Below, piece after piece: positions 18,601-27,325 of a stretch of DNA of 42,056 bases. How positions within the stretch are numbered: position 1 is the first letter of the stretch; every line of letters begins with the position of its first letter. The stretch comes from Gallionella sp. (GTDB lineage Bacteria > Pseudomonadota > Gammaproteobacteria > Burkholderiales > Gallionellaceae), in NCBI GenBank assembly GCA_028714895.1, contig JAQTLM010000019.1, positions 1-42,056 on the forward strand, read 5' to 3'. The notes below the pieces were generated by a model, which saw only the letters and a program-made list of their open reading frames with translations, was not told the DNA's origin and ran no database searches. The translations under genes were made by a program, and so were the position numbers.

Positions 18601-21600
18601 CCAAATGGGTAGAGCAGTGCCATCGGCAAGCGATGCGCTGTAGGTCAAACTGTCCCCGTGGATGACATCCTGATCGGCAAACATTCCCGCAGGAATCGTC
18701 AAGCTCAACGGTGTGCCTTGCGCGACCATCTGATCGGCAACCTGCATCGTCACCACCGGCGCATCGTTCACGTTCGCCACGCTGAGGTTGAATGCGCTGG
18801 TAACACTCAAGCCGCCTATATCGGTCGCCGTCACCATGAGGTTGAGGCTGCCCACATTTCCGTTGAGCGGCGTACCGCTGAAGGTTTGCGTGGCCGCATC
18901 GAAACTGAGCCAGTCCGGCAGCGGAGCCTGTCCTGAGCTTGTCGAAGGATCCGCCAGTGTGGCTGCATAGCTCAGCGTATCGCCGGAAACAAAATCGGCA
19001 TCGCTGAAGGTACCCACCGGAATTGTGAAAGTGAAGGTGCTGTCTTCAAGCGTGGATTGATCGGACAGCGGATTGACCAATATCGGCGCACTATTCGATG
19101 CCGCAATGCCGGTCACATCAAGCTTGAAGGTAGAGGTCGCGCTCAACCCACCGGTATCGGTTGCAATAACCGACACATTCAAATTACCCACGGCAGAATG
19201 ATCCGGCGTTCCGCTGAAGGTTTGCGTCGCCGCATCAAAATTCAGCCAGGCTGGCAACGCGGAACCATCCGCCAAAGTTGCACTGTAAGTCAGCATATCG
19301 CCATGAATAGCATCCGCATCGGCAAAAACATTGTTGCTAGTCTTGGTAAGCGTCTGCGCGCTTGTGCCAAATTGGGCATCGGTCAACTGCGCGCGTAACT
19401 CTGCTTCACTCAGCCCGTTCAAGTTACCGTTTTTGCCGTAGAGGTAAGCCATGTCTCCGCCGATAGCCTGGGTATCCGAACCGCCTATAGAAAAGTCAGC
19501 CAGATGCGGCGCGAGCTGCCATGTGGTGATGGACGGATCGGCGGCCAGCGCGGCCTCGAATTGATTCGCCAACCCGACAAAATCGAACTGCTGGACGCGT
19601 TTGTTCAATAACGGATCGGCGGAATTGGAGTCGAAACCCGCCATCACTTCGGCGACAACCTGCAAACAGGTGACGACCTTGCTGCTCCCCGATTGCTCAA
19701 ACCAACTGGCGATGGAAATTGATTCGCCGTTACCCACATCTAAAACAAGATTCCCCCACTCTTGCCTGAACGACAGGTCTGAATAACTGATGCCTCCACC
19801 CAACGACAACGTATCAGACCGGGAGGCAACGCCATTGCTGCTCCATGTATCAACGTTGTCATTGCCGTCACCCCGGTTGAACAGCATGACGTTCTTGCCA
19901 TCGTTGCCGAAAACATAATCGTTTCCTTGCCCGCCAATGAGCAGATCGTTCGAAATGGAAGCATCCAGATAATCATTGCCTGCCCCGCCATCCAACAGGT
20001 CATTGGCGGTATCGCTATAGGAGCTATCCGCATAAATCTCATCCGCTCCGCTGCCGCCGGAGAGAAGGTCGCTTCCGCCTTCACCTTCCACCCAATCATT
20101 ACCAGCACCCGCCAATACGGTATCGTTCCCTGCTCCGGCAAGGATGGCATCATCGCCTGACAACGCGTGAATAGTGACATCGCCATTTGTTCCGGTAATG
20201 TAGTCATTTCCAGTTGAAGGTGCAGTTGAGAGCCTCAACTGAATGTCATTGACTCCCCAAATCGTTCCATCGGCAAAGACCAGTTGTTCAACTTTTGCTG
20301 CGGCATCCAAACACCAGCCCTCCAGTGTCAGACTATCCAGCGTCCCATTAACAGACAATACAACGCCACCTGATTGATTCTGCGTAACAGAAACATCGGC
20401 AGGGGAAACATCGGTAAATTGCACGATGTCCATGGGTGAGTTATCCCAGTCACCGACAATCACATTGCCGTTCCCGCGCGCAAAAGTATAGGTGTCATTA
20501 CCACCGCTTCCGGAAAGATAACTGTCGTAACTTGGACTTACTTGATCCAGCGTACCGCTGTCTGTTGCATCGTTCAGGAAGCTGTCTGCCACAACTGCAC
20601 TGTTCGTGAACGAAAGGCTGAATGCCTGCCCCTCCACAACAGACTGTTCGGCAAGCGGATTCACCACCGTCGGGGCATGGTTAACTAACATATCCGCAAT
20701 CGTGGTTGAATCCAGCGACGTCCCGTCGGCAAAGGTGAACAGGCTCACCGTGGAAGGTGAAGCCGGATCGAACCATCCCTGAATGGTTAACGCAGCGCCG
20801 CTCCCCGAAATGGAAATACTCAGATCGTTGTTGTCTACTCCGCCACGAGACACCCTCAAGTCAGTCGAAGCAATACCCGCACCGAACACCACCTTGTCGA
20901 CCGCCCCCAAATCCAGGGGGTCGAAAGTCTCCACGATGCTGTCTTGTCCGCTGCCTGCTCCGAAAAGGTAGGTATCGCTACCCGCTCCACCCATCAGCAC
21001 ATCGTTGCCCGCTCCGCCGTCCAGCGTGTCATTCCCTGCCCCACCGCTGATCCGGTCGGTGGTATTGGTTCCGGTCAGGACGTCGTCCGCAGCGGTTCCG
21101 GTAATATCGAAGCCGCGTTCGAGCAACTGGGTATAACTGAGCGTTGTGCCATTGGCGAACTGGAAACTCTCGATGACGGGTGCAGCCTGGATATTGCTGG
21201 GGTCGAAGCCTTGAATATGAATTGCATCCTCTCCATTACCCGTCTTGATCAGCAGTGAACCCAAACTCAACGTGACCGAGGCCGGATCAACCCCGGCGCC
21301 GAATACCAGCGTATTACCCTCACCGGCATTGTCGATGATGGTATCCACGCCGCTACCCGCCTCGAAAACGTAGGTGTCACTGCCCGATCCGCCAATCAGC
21401 GTATCGTTGCCTGCCCCGCCATTAAGGGTGTCGTTACCGGCATCCCCATACAACTGATCGTCTCCGCCCAAGCCGATAATCGTATCGTTGCCAATATTGC
21501 CGCTGAGTATGTCCGCATCCTCCGTGCCTACCAAATCCATCGGCGGCGCAAGCGCGATCAGGTCTTGCATGCCGATTACCGACCCATCGGCAAACCTTAC

Positions 21601-24600
21601 CTGCTCGACGCCAAAACCCAGCGTATCGTATTCACTTGGAAGCACTAACCGCACCTGGCTGGCACCGTTGTTCCAACTCAAATCCAGCGTCGCACGGCCC
21701 GCTTCCTGCCCCCATGACAGCGACAGGTCGGCCAGCGCAATACCCGCGGCAAACTCCACGGTATCCATAGGGATTACCCCTGCGTCGTAGGCAGACTGCA
21801 ACGCAGCATAATCGTTGGCAGCAGGCCGCTCGAACGGTGGCAGAGGTTCAACATAGGTAACCCTCTGAGGATGATTAATTATGTAGTCCGCCAGCCATGG
21901 GTCTTCCGCCTGTATGGCAGGAAACTGGTCGGGCGTATAATAAAACCGGTATCCGCCACCCAGCAAAAATTCCGGGATTGATCCGAACTCGCCATCAACT
22001 GCATACATGCCCCCATACAATTCGCTTTCCTGCACATCTGTAACGCCTCTGGAGCCGAAATACCAATCCATGTACGCCTGCTCCGAATCGCCCGTATCGC
22101 CGATCAGGTCAACACCGGTTTGCGCGGGGTCGATCAGGTAGCGCGTCTCGCCCGTGCCGTAGTTCCCTCCATCCATCGTGTCGTTGCCCGCCCCGCCAGC
22201 CAGCACACTGCCGTTTGTGAGCGAGTCGTTGCCGTTGCCGCCGTACTGAACCGTTCCGCCAGAGAGAACATCGTTCCCTTCCCCGCCATACAGCAGTCCA
22301 CCGCCATTGAGCGTGTCGTCGCCCGCCCCGCCATTCACCACTGCATATCGATTGTTATAGGCGTTGACCGTGTTGTTCGAGCCGCCCCCGTCAATCTCCT
22401 GAAGGTTGTAATTTATGTTCTGGGCAAAAAGCTGCGTACTTATCGCCCCCTCGAAAACTGCCGTATACGGATGAACCGCCACGACCGTGCCGCTCTGGAA
22501 TGCGCGATAGTCGGTAAACTCGTTGACGGTTTGTGTCCAACTGATTGCGCCACCACCATAACCTATTGATATAGACGACGATGTGTAGGTCTGCTCGTTA
22601 TACAAAGCCCCCCAGTTGACCTGCGCCTTGACGTACTGCGAGGAATAAGAAGTCGTCAAATCCAGCCCCGCATCAATGACGGCGGCATCGCTGACCGTGA
22701 TGGTTTTATCCATCACAACCTTGTCGCTTCTCAGTACCGTTGTATAGTAAGGAAGGTAAATGTACGTTTCGCTTCTGTTTATATAAGTATTGGTAGAGGT
22801 GTAATCGGGGGCGCCATTAATCCAGTGGTAGGTGGTGGTAATTCTGTTCGTGCCCTGTGTGATATCGCGGATTACCGATGAGCCTGACGCCTGATTTTGA
22901 ATTGTGCCATCCGCCTGCCATTGGTATCCCTGCGACAGATAATTGTTGGCGATGGCTGTCTTGGCCGCCGCAAAGAAATCGTCGCGCAACGCGCTGTATT
23001 CGTCCTGGTTCGTCGCATTGAGCACCGCCGCGATACCCTGCTGCGCACCCGTGCTGTCTTGCACCAGCCAGTCCTGCGGCGTGGTGTAATAGTCCTTGAG
23101 TGTCATCCCCTGATCCGTGCCGCGTATGCTCAGCAGCAGATCGTTGCCGCTTTGCGTGGCGCGCAGGTCGTTGAAGCTCATGCCGGCCTGGAGTGCGATG
23201 GTGTTGCCGCCGAGCGAGGCATCGATCACGGTGTCCTTGCCCATGCCGTAGCCGAAGCGGTAGGTGTCCAGCCCCTCCCCGCCGATGAGGGTGTCGTTGC
23301 CCGCCCCACCGTCCAGCAGGTCATTGCCCAGCCCGCCGTCCAGTGTGTCATTGCCGATGCCGCCGCTGAGGGTGTCGTTGCCGCCCAGCCCGAGCAGTGT
23401 GTCGTCGGTGCTGGTTCCGGTGATGATGTCGTCGCCTTCGGTTCCGGTAATGGGGAGGTTCTCAAAATCGGCTGGTGTCAGCACGGTGCCGTCGCCGAAT
23501 ACGATGCGTTCGATGCGATTGGCATCGGCCTGGCCGGTGTACCAGCCCTGCACGGTGATTTGATCTTGAGCCTGTCCTGAGCTTGTCGAAGTGGCGGAGC
23601 CATTGATGCCGAACGACAGATCGCCATTCAACTGCCGGGTAATGGTGACGTCGCTTTGCAGGATGCCCGGGGCGAATTGCAGGGTGTCTGTGGAGGCGGC
23701 ATTACCGTTATCCGAGAGAATGTCCTGACCATCGCCCCGGTTGAACAGATAGGTGTCGCTGCCGGTGCCGCCGATAAGGAGGTCGTCCCCGGTTCCGCCA
23801 GAAAGAGTGTCGTCGCCTTCGTCGCCATTGAGGGTGTCGTTGCCTTCGCCGCCCAATAACGTGTCGTTGCCGCCATAGCCATAGAGGAGGTCGTTGCCCG
23901 CCCCGCCGTCCAGCAGGTCATTGCCTTGTTCCGCCAGCGGCACGCTGACTGTGTCCGCGTCGCCGTGGAGCTGGTCGTCGCCTGCTCCGCCGTACAGGCT
24001 GTCGTTGCCGCCCAGCCCGATCAGGGTGTCGTTGCCGTCCAGTCCGTGAATCCGGTCGGTGGTGTTGGTGCCGATGATCTGGTCGTCGCCCGCCGTGCCG
24101 TCGAGGTCGAAGCCGCGCGCCAGGAGTTCTCTGGTGGTGAGGATGGTGCCGTCGGCGAACTCGAAGCCGGTAATCGATGAGCTGTTGAATACGTCGTTCT
24201 GGTTGAAGTTACCGATGTGAACTTCGTCGCCGTTGCCGAGGTCGAGCATGAGGGAGCCCAGGCGCAGGGTGACGTCGCTTGCGCTGATGCCCGCGCCGAA
24301 GCGCAGGATGTTGGCGTTGGACTGGGTGTTGTCGCTGGTGTCGTAGAGGGTGTCGCGGCCATCGCCCCGGTTGAAGATGTAGGTGTCGCGGCCTGCGCCG
24401 CCATACAGGGTGTCGTCTCCCGCGCTGCCGATGAGGATGTCCGCGCCCGCGCCGCCTTGCAGTTCATCCACCCCGGCGCCGCCATCCAGGTAGTCGCTGC
24501 CTGCACCGCCCCACAGGGTGTCGTTGTTCGCTCCACCCATGAGGGTGTCGTTGCCGTCTCCGCCGTCCAGCCGGTCGTTGCCGCCTTCGCCGAAGATGAC

Positions 24601-27285
24601 GTCGTTGCCGAGCCCGCCCCAGGCATGGTCGTCGCCGCTGCCCGCATAGATGACGTCCGCCGCGCCATCTGCCGCTATCGTTTCTCCGGTCGACGGCTGG
24701 AACAGGCGGGTGCCGTTGCTGTCGGTGACGGTCCAGTTGAGGCTTTGCGCGGCGTAGTTTCCGTCGCCGAGGATGTCGTCGTTGCCCGCCCCGCCGATCA
24801 GCAGGTCGCTCCCGCCTCCGCCCATGAGGACGTCTTGCGCGGCGCTGCCGACGAGGGTATCGGAGCCTGCGCCGCCGTTGAGCCAGTCGCCCTGGGTGTT
24901 GAGGCCGGCATGGGTGTTGCCGTTGGTGATGGCGGTGGCGGTGTCGATCTGGATGTCGGCGTAGAGGCGGTCGTCTCCCGCGCCGCCATAGAGGATGTCA
25001 CCGCCCGAGCCGCCGATGATGACGTCGTTGCCCGCGCCAGCATTAACTGTGTCGCGTCCGCTTCCGGCTTCGATGAGGTCGCTACCGCCTTGAGCGGCAT
25101 TGATGGTGTCGTTGCCCGCGCCGCTCATGATGTGGTCGTTGGCCGTGGTGCCGATCAAGCTGTCAACGCGCTCCGGCCCGCCGCCTTCTACCGGGTTGCC
25201 GGTGGCAACGTCGATGCGGTAATAGTCCACGTCGTAGCTGAGGACGCTGCCGTTGCTGTCAGTTATGACGTTGTACCGGTTGGTGACGTGCCAGTCGGTT
25301 CCTTCGCTGCCCGGTGCGATAGCCGCCGCGCTGTGGATCAGCGGGTCGCCGACGAAGGTGTTGACCGTTTGCGGGTTGGCGTCGGCAACGGCATCGGCCA
25401 GGGTGATGCCCATGTGGTTGCCGGTGCTGGGGTTGTAATTTTTGATGAGCATCGCGCCGTCCACGATGAGGTCGCCGCCGGTTGTCTTGTCTCCGCTGAC
25501 GAAGGTGTAGAGGTGGCTCACGCCATTGGCATCGGTGCCTTGGAAGACGTGGTTGTCGCCATATTGATCGCCGCCGGTGATGACGATGGGCGCACTGGTG
25601 TCGTCTCTGAGGTAGCCGGTGTTGTCGCTGTCGAGAATGGTGTCGATGCCTGCATTTTGCCCGGCTTGCCAGACGTAGGTGTCCACGCCTGTACCACCCA
25701 TCAGTACGTCGCTGCCCTGCCCGCCTGACAAGACGTCGTCGCCTGCGTTGCCGACAATGAGGTCGGCTGCCGTGCCGCCTACCAGCGCATCGGCTCCGTT
25801 GCCGCCGAGCATGAAGGCTCCCCGGTTCAGGGTGTCTGTGGCGAGCATGCCGCTTGCTCCGGCTTGGACGTACCAGTCGCGCATGTAGGGCAACAGGGAT
25901 TTGATCAGGGTGCGTTCTTCGGATGAGAGCAGGCCTGTTTGGTCAAGATAGGTCTGGAAGTACTGGTAGCCCTTGGCATCGGCGAGGTTGAGCTTTTCAT
26001 TTGCGGTAATGGCAGCGGCGAATGTTTGGGATACATCGGCAATGTCGAACTGGATGCCATTCGCCTGTCCTGAGCCTGTCGAAGGGCTGCCGGTGCCTGC
26101 GGTGCTGAGGTCGGTGAAGAGTTGTTTGTTTGCGTTCGTGGCGTTGGCGGTGTCTTCGTAATAAAACTGCATGGCGAAGGCGGTGAGCGCCTTGCTGACA
26201 TTGTTCCAGTTGGCGTAGCTGAAGTTCTCGCTCATGGTCAGGCCGCCGTCTTGGGCGAGCTTCCATAAATCAGAGGTGAAGCGGGTGACCATGGCGTCGG
26301 CAGTGATGGTGGTTGCACCCGTTGCTGGATCACGCACTCCTGCTTCGTGGCGGACGAAGTGTTCGAGGAGGTTGCGTTCCGGGTTGTTTAGTTTATTCGG
26401 GTCGCGATAGAAAAGCTGCGGATCAAAAATCATCTTCAACAAATCAGGCAGTTTGACGGTCACGTCACTAAGGTTCTTGAATGGCGCTGCCGTTTGGTTG
26501 CTTTGCAGGAATGCCGTGAGCAATGCCTGGGAATGCAGGTCTGTGCCCGCCACGCCGTTGGCGCTGTCGGATATGTTTGCCTGCGAACCTATTCGGCTGA
26601 ATGGAACCAACCATGAGGACAGGATTTCTCCCTGGACGTTGATGTCCGTTACTCGTGCTTCGCGTGCTGCCAGGGTGTCCGCTGCAATGGGGTTGGGGTT
26701 GTTGAAAATTTCAAGGGCAGCGATGTAGGCATCCAGTTTGGCCAAGCTGGTTACAGGAATGTGGTCTGCGAGGTAGGCGCGCAGATCTTTTGCGACCGAA
26801 TCGGTCGTGCTGCTGAAGTCGTTGGCGTAACCTTGCGCAGAAGCACGGAATGGCGCTTGGTCGAAGGTGAATGCGCTTTCGCCGAAGAAGACGGCCATCA
26901 AGGATGCCAGGCCTCCACCGAGCGAGTGGCCGGTGAAGCTGATGGTCGTCCCCGCCGGTGCGCTGGCTTTGACTTGCAGGTAGTAATCTGCCGCCTGCCG
27001 GAGTTGGTCGGACAGGTTGGCTGATGCCAAGGGGATGTTGCCATGTACCCAGTCCGCAGACAACAAAGACCCGGGCCCGGTGCCTGCAAAGGAGATGACG
27101 ATTTCGGTGCTTGTGGCTAGAGTTGTTCCGTTACCAAAAGTGGCTGCTTCGAAACCGGTTGTGTTGTCTTGGGGATTCCGTGAAACCATATACCATCCCG
27201 TAGGTATCGGGAATTTGTTAATGTCGGGACGTGTATCGCGATAAGAAGCTCCAGCCATCAATGCATATTCAATTGCAGTAGTCAT
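15646..27285 (-). CDS. RTX1: giant RTX protein with N-terminal lipase domain
   Basis: About 3,879 aa; start ATG 27285 follows AGGAG, so a longer reading to 27345 is not preferred. Order: class-3-type lipase domain about 1-480 with G-H-S-L-G-G-G (nucleophile Ser121) and a later D-L-H-S-Q-A-L-L that may carry the catalytic His; RTX nonapeptides (G-G-x-G-x-D-x-L/I) with HCBP-type inserts about 488-2500; two non-repeat blocks about 1395-1650 and 1710-1850; an internal copy of the C-terminal module about 2508-2647; three putative Ig-like domains about 2648-2948; six 111-residue RTX repeats about 2970-3640; terminal secretion region about 3730-3879. RTX repeats bind calcium after type I secretion. 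There is no N-terminal signal peptide, as expected for that route. Three in-frame dispersed repeats interrupt it. The small gene s1 lies 40 bp upstream and is its presumed partner. A secreted lipase or toxin is likely; the substrate is unknown. Confidence 0.85.
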   Translation of the reverse strand: MTTAIEYALMAGASYRDTRPDINKFPIPTGWYMVSRNPQDNTTGFEAATFGNGTTLATSTEIVISFAGTGPGSLLSADWVHGNIPLASANLSDQLRQAADYYLQVKASAPAGTTISFTGHSLGGGLASLMAVFFGESAFTFDQAPFRASAQGYANDFSSTTDSVAKDLRAYLADHIPVTSLAKLDAYIAALEIFNNPNPIAADTLAAREARVTDINVQGEILSSWLVPFSRIGSQANISDSANGVAGTDLHSQALLTAFLQSNQTAAPFKNLSDVTVKLPDLLKMIFDPQLFYRDPNKLNNPERNLLEHFVRHEAGVRDPATGATTITADAMVTRFTSDLWKLAQDGGLTMSENFSYANWNNVSKALTAFAMQFYYEDTANATNANKQLFTDLSTAGTGSPSTGSGQANGIQFDIADVSQTFAAAITANEKLNLADAKGYQYFQTYLDQTGLLSSEERTLIKSLLPYMRDWYVQAGASGMLATDTLNRGAFMLGGNGADALVGGTAADLIVGNAGDDVLSGGQGSDVLMGGTGVDTYVWQAGQNAGIDTILDSDNTGYLRDDTSAPIVITGGDQYGDNHVFQGTDANGVSHLYTFVSGDKTTGGDLIVDGAMLIKNYNPSTGNHMGITLADAVADANPQTVNTFVGDPLIHSAAAIAPGSEGTDWHVTNRYNVITDSNGSVLSYDVDYYRIDVATGNPVEGGGPERVDSLIGTTANDHIMSGAGNDTINAAQGGSDLIEAGSGRDTVNAGAGNDVIIGGSGGDILYGGAGDDRLYADIQIDTATAITNGNTHAGLNTQGDWLNGGAGSDTLVGSAAQDVLMGGGGSDLLIGGAGNDDILGDGNYAAQSLNWTVTDSNGTRLFQPSTGETIAADGAADVIYAGSGDDHAWGGLGNDVIFGEGGNDRLDGGDGNDTLMGGANNDTLWGGAGSDYLDGGAGVDELQGGAGADILIGSAGDDTLYGGAGRDTYIFNRGDGRDTLYDTSDNTQSNANILRFGAGISASDVTLRLGSLMLDLGNGDEVHIGNFNQNDVFNSSSITGFEFADGTILTTRELLARGFDLDGTAGDDQIIGTNTTDRIHGLDGNDTLIGLGGNDSLYGGAGDDQLHGDADTVSVPLAEQGNDLLDGGAGNDLLYGYGGNDTLLGGEGNDTLNGDEGDDTLSGGTGDDLLIGGTGSDTYLFNRGDGQDILSDNGNAASTDTLQFAPGILQSDVTITRQLNGDLSFGINGSATSTSSGQAQDQITVQGWYTGQADANRIERIVFGDGTVLTPADFENLPITGTEGDDIITGTSTDDTLLGLGGNDTLSGGIGNDTLDGGLGNDLLDGGAGNDTLIGGEGLDTYRFGYGMGKDTVIDASLGGNTIALQAGMSFNDLRATQSGNDLLLSIRGTDQGMTLKDYYTTPQDWLVQDSTGAQQGIAAVLNATNQDEYSALRDDFFAAAKTAIANNYLSQGYQWQADGTIQNQASGSSVIRDITQGTNRITTTYHWINGAPDYTSTNTYINRSETYIYLPYYTTVLRSDKVVMDKTITVSDAAVIDAGLDLTTSYSSQYVKAQVNWGALYNEQTYTSSSISIGYGGGAISWTQTVNEFTDYRAFQSGTVVAVHPYTAVFEGAISTQLFAQNINYNLQEIDGGGSNNTVNAYNNRYAVVNGGAGDDTLNGGGLLYGGEGNDVLSGGTVQYGGNGNDSLTNGSVLAGGAGNDTMDGGNYGTGETRYLIDPAQTGVDLIGDTGDSEQAYMDWYFGSRGVTDVQESELYGGMYAVDGEFGSIPEFLLGGGYRFYYTPDQFPAIQAEDPWLADYIINHPQRVTYVEPLPPFERPAANDYAALQSAYDAGVIPMDTVEFAAGIALADLSLSWGQEAGRATLDLSWNNGASQVRLVLPSEYDTLGFGVEQVRFADGSVIGMQDLIALAPPMDLVGTEDADILSGNIGNDTIIGLGGDDQLYGDAGNDTLNGGAGNDTLIGGSGSDTYVFEAGSGVDTIIDNAGEGNTLVFGAGVDPASVTLSLGSLLIKTGNGEDAIHIQGFDPSNIQAAPVIESFQFANGTTLSYTQLLERGFDITGTAADDVLTGTNTTDRISGGAGNDTLDGGAGNDVLMGGAGSDTYLFGAGSGQDSIVETFDPLDLGAVDKVVFGAGIASTDLRVSRGGVDNNDLSISISGSGAALTIQGWFDPASPSTVSLFTFADGTSLDSTTIADMLVNHAPTVVNPLAEQSVVEGQAFSLSFTNSAVVADSFLNDATDSGTLDQVSPSYDSYLSGSGGNDTYTFARGNGNVIVGDWDNSPMDIVQFTDVSPADVSVTQNQSGGVVLSVNGTLDSLTLEGWCLDAAAKVEQLVFADGTIWGVNDIQLRLSTAPSTGNDYITGTNGDVTIHALSGDDAILAGAGNDTVLAGAGNDWVEGEGGSDLLSGGSGADEIYADSSYSDTANDLLDGGAGNDYLDASISNDLLIGGQGNDYVFGNDGKNVMLFNRGDGNDNVDTWSSNGVASRSDTLSLGGGISYSDLSFRQEWGNLVLDVGNGESISIASWFEQSGSSKVVTCLQVVAEVMAGFDSNSADPLLNKRVQQFDFVGLANQFEAALAADPSITTWQLAPHLADFSIGGSDTQAIGGDMAYLYGKNGNLNGLSEAELRAQLTDAQFGTSAQTLTKTSNNVFADADAIHGDMLTYSATLADGSALPAWLNFDAATQTFSGTPDHSAVGNLNVSVIATDTGGLSATSTFKLDVTGIAASNSAPILVNPLSDQSTLEDSTFTFTIPVGTFSDADFVSGDTLSYAATLADPSTSSGQAPLPDWLSFDAATQTFSGTPLNGNVGSLNLMVTATDIGGLSVTSAFNLSVANVNDAPVVTMQVADQMVAQGTPLSLTIPAGMFADQDVIHGDSLTYSASLADGTALPIWLTFDAATQTFSGTAGMGDLGVLPVRVVATDTGGLSATGSFNLTVANMITGTLYNDTINGTAGLDYIQAIAGNDVVNAGDGNDIIVGGTGSDVLAGGAGDDTFLINGTDTTYDRFQGDAGYDVIQGGAGDDTIRVNYFAGASTVEKIDGGTGVNTIAGTQYNDTIDLSGTELMNIANIDGGIGNDAITGSAGNDIIIGGAGSDVLAGGAGDDTFLIAGTDTAYDRFQGDAGYDVIQGGAGDDTIRVNYFAGASTVEKIDGGTGVNTIAGTQYNDTIDLSATELVNIANIDGGIGNDAITGSAGNDIIIGGSGSDVLAGGVGDDTFLIDGADVAYDRFQGDAGYDVIQGGAGDDVIRMNYFTGASTVERIDGGLGLNVIAGTQYNDTIDLSGTELVNIANIDGGVGNDVITGSAGNDTIIGGTGSDVLAGGAGDDTFLISGSDTSYDRFQGDAGYDVIQGGTGDDTIRVNYFTGASTVEKIDGGLGVNVVAGTQYNDTIDLSGTELVNIANIDGGIGNDVITGSAGNDIIIGGAGSDVLAGGAGDDTFLIAGTDTAYDRFQGDAGYDVIQGGAGDDVIRMNYFTGASTVERIDGGLGLNVIAGTQYNDTIDLSGTELVNIANIDGGVGNDVITGSAGNDTIIGGTGSDVLAGGAGDDTFLISGSDTSYDRFQGDAGYDVIQGGTGDDTIRVNYFTGASTVEKIDGGLGVNVVAGTQYNDTIDLSGTELVNIANIDGGIGNDVITGSAGNDILFGGDGSDVLRDNSGNNLLDGGLGNDSLTGNAGNELFLGGIGNDTVTTGNGADIIAFNRNDGQDILNGGVGTDNTLSLGGGIQYSDLALSKSGNDLILEVGNGDQINFKSWYATTDNYKSVLNLQVVADAIAGFDRASADPLLNKSIQDFDFTAIVNAFDQARGSNTTFQHWSATNSLLAAHLSASDGEALGGDLAYQYGKSSSFAGVGQTVAQEVINAAQFGSQAQVLKTFVGL
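16359..18380. repeat. Six 333-bp tandem repeats, with a recent 666-bp duplication
   Basis: The 3' part of RTX1 has six tandem units of 333 bp (111 codons), each containing Y-D-R-F-Q-G-D-A-G-Y-D-V-I-Q-G-G and Y-N-D-T-I-D-L-S. Repeat starts are spaced at about 16565, 16898, 17231, 17562, 17896 and 18228. Two-unit blocks about 16359-16930 and 17025-17596 are almost identical at DNA level with offset 666, showing a recent two-unit duplication. Confidence 0.85.
18926..18948. repeat. Dispersed repeat in RTX1, copy 1
   Basis: A GCCTGTCCTGAG..TGTCGAAGG repeat. In the RTX1 frame it encodes S-T-S-S-G-Q-A between A-D-P and P-L-P-D-W. The sister Ig-like domains have a direct A-D-G-S-A-L-P-A-W here, so the element is an in-frame insertion. 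Confidence 0.8.
22330..23100 (-). other. Non-repeat domain inside RTX1 (about residues 1395-1650)
   Basis: Between two RTX blocks lies about 250 residues without G-G-x-G-x-D repeats, rich in Y, T, S and N, predicted mostly beta, and without cysteines. It is absent from RTX2, RTX3 and RTX4. It is followed, after a short RTX stretch, by a second unique block (about 1710-1850) rich in Y, F and P. I do not recognise either block. Confidence 0.5.
23570..23591. repeat. Dispersed repeat in RTX1, copy 2
   Basis: The same element as at 18926, in the same orientation. It encodes T-S-T-S-S-G-Q-A between an N-G-S-A-like HCBP segment and D-Q-I-T-V-Q-G-W, where related segments have no insert. Confidence 0.8.
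26063..26085. repeat. Dispersed repeat in RTX1, copy 3 (in lipase region)
   Basis: The same element with one base change. RTX1 reads G-T-G-S-P-S-T-G-S-G-Q-A-N-G-I-Q-F where the paralogue RTX4 reads G-T-G-S-N-G-V-T-F, so the extra 8 residues are a 24-bp in-frame gain in RTX1. Confidence 0.85.
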
Positions 27286-27325
27286 GATGTATCTCCTGAG
27301 TAATTGGATTTGAAATATGCGATCT

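Noticed and set aside
24217..25728. A 503-codon plus-strand ORF opposite RTX1
   Set aside because: It is an open frame forced by the RTX codon bias on the other strand; similar V/A/D-rich antisense frames occur opposite RTX2, RTX3 and RTX4 at matching positions.
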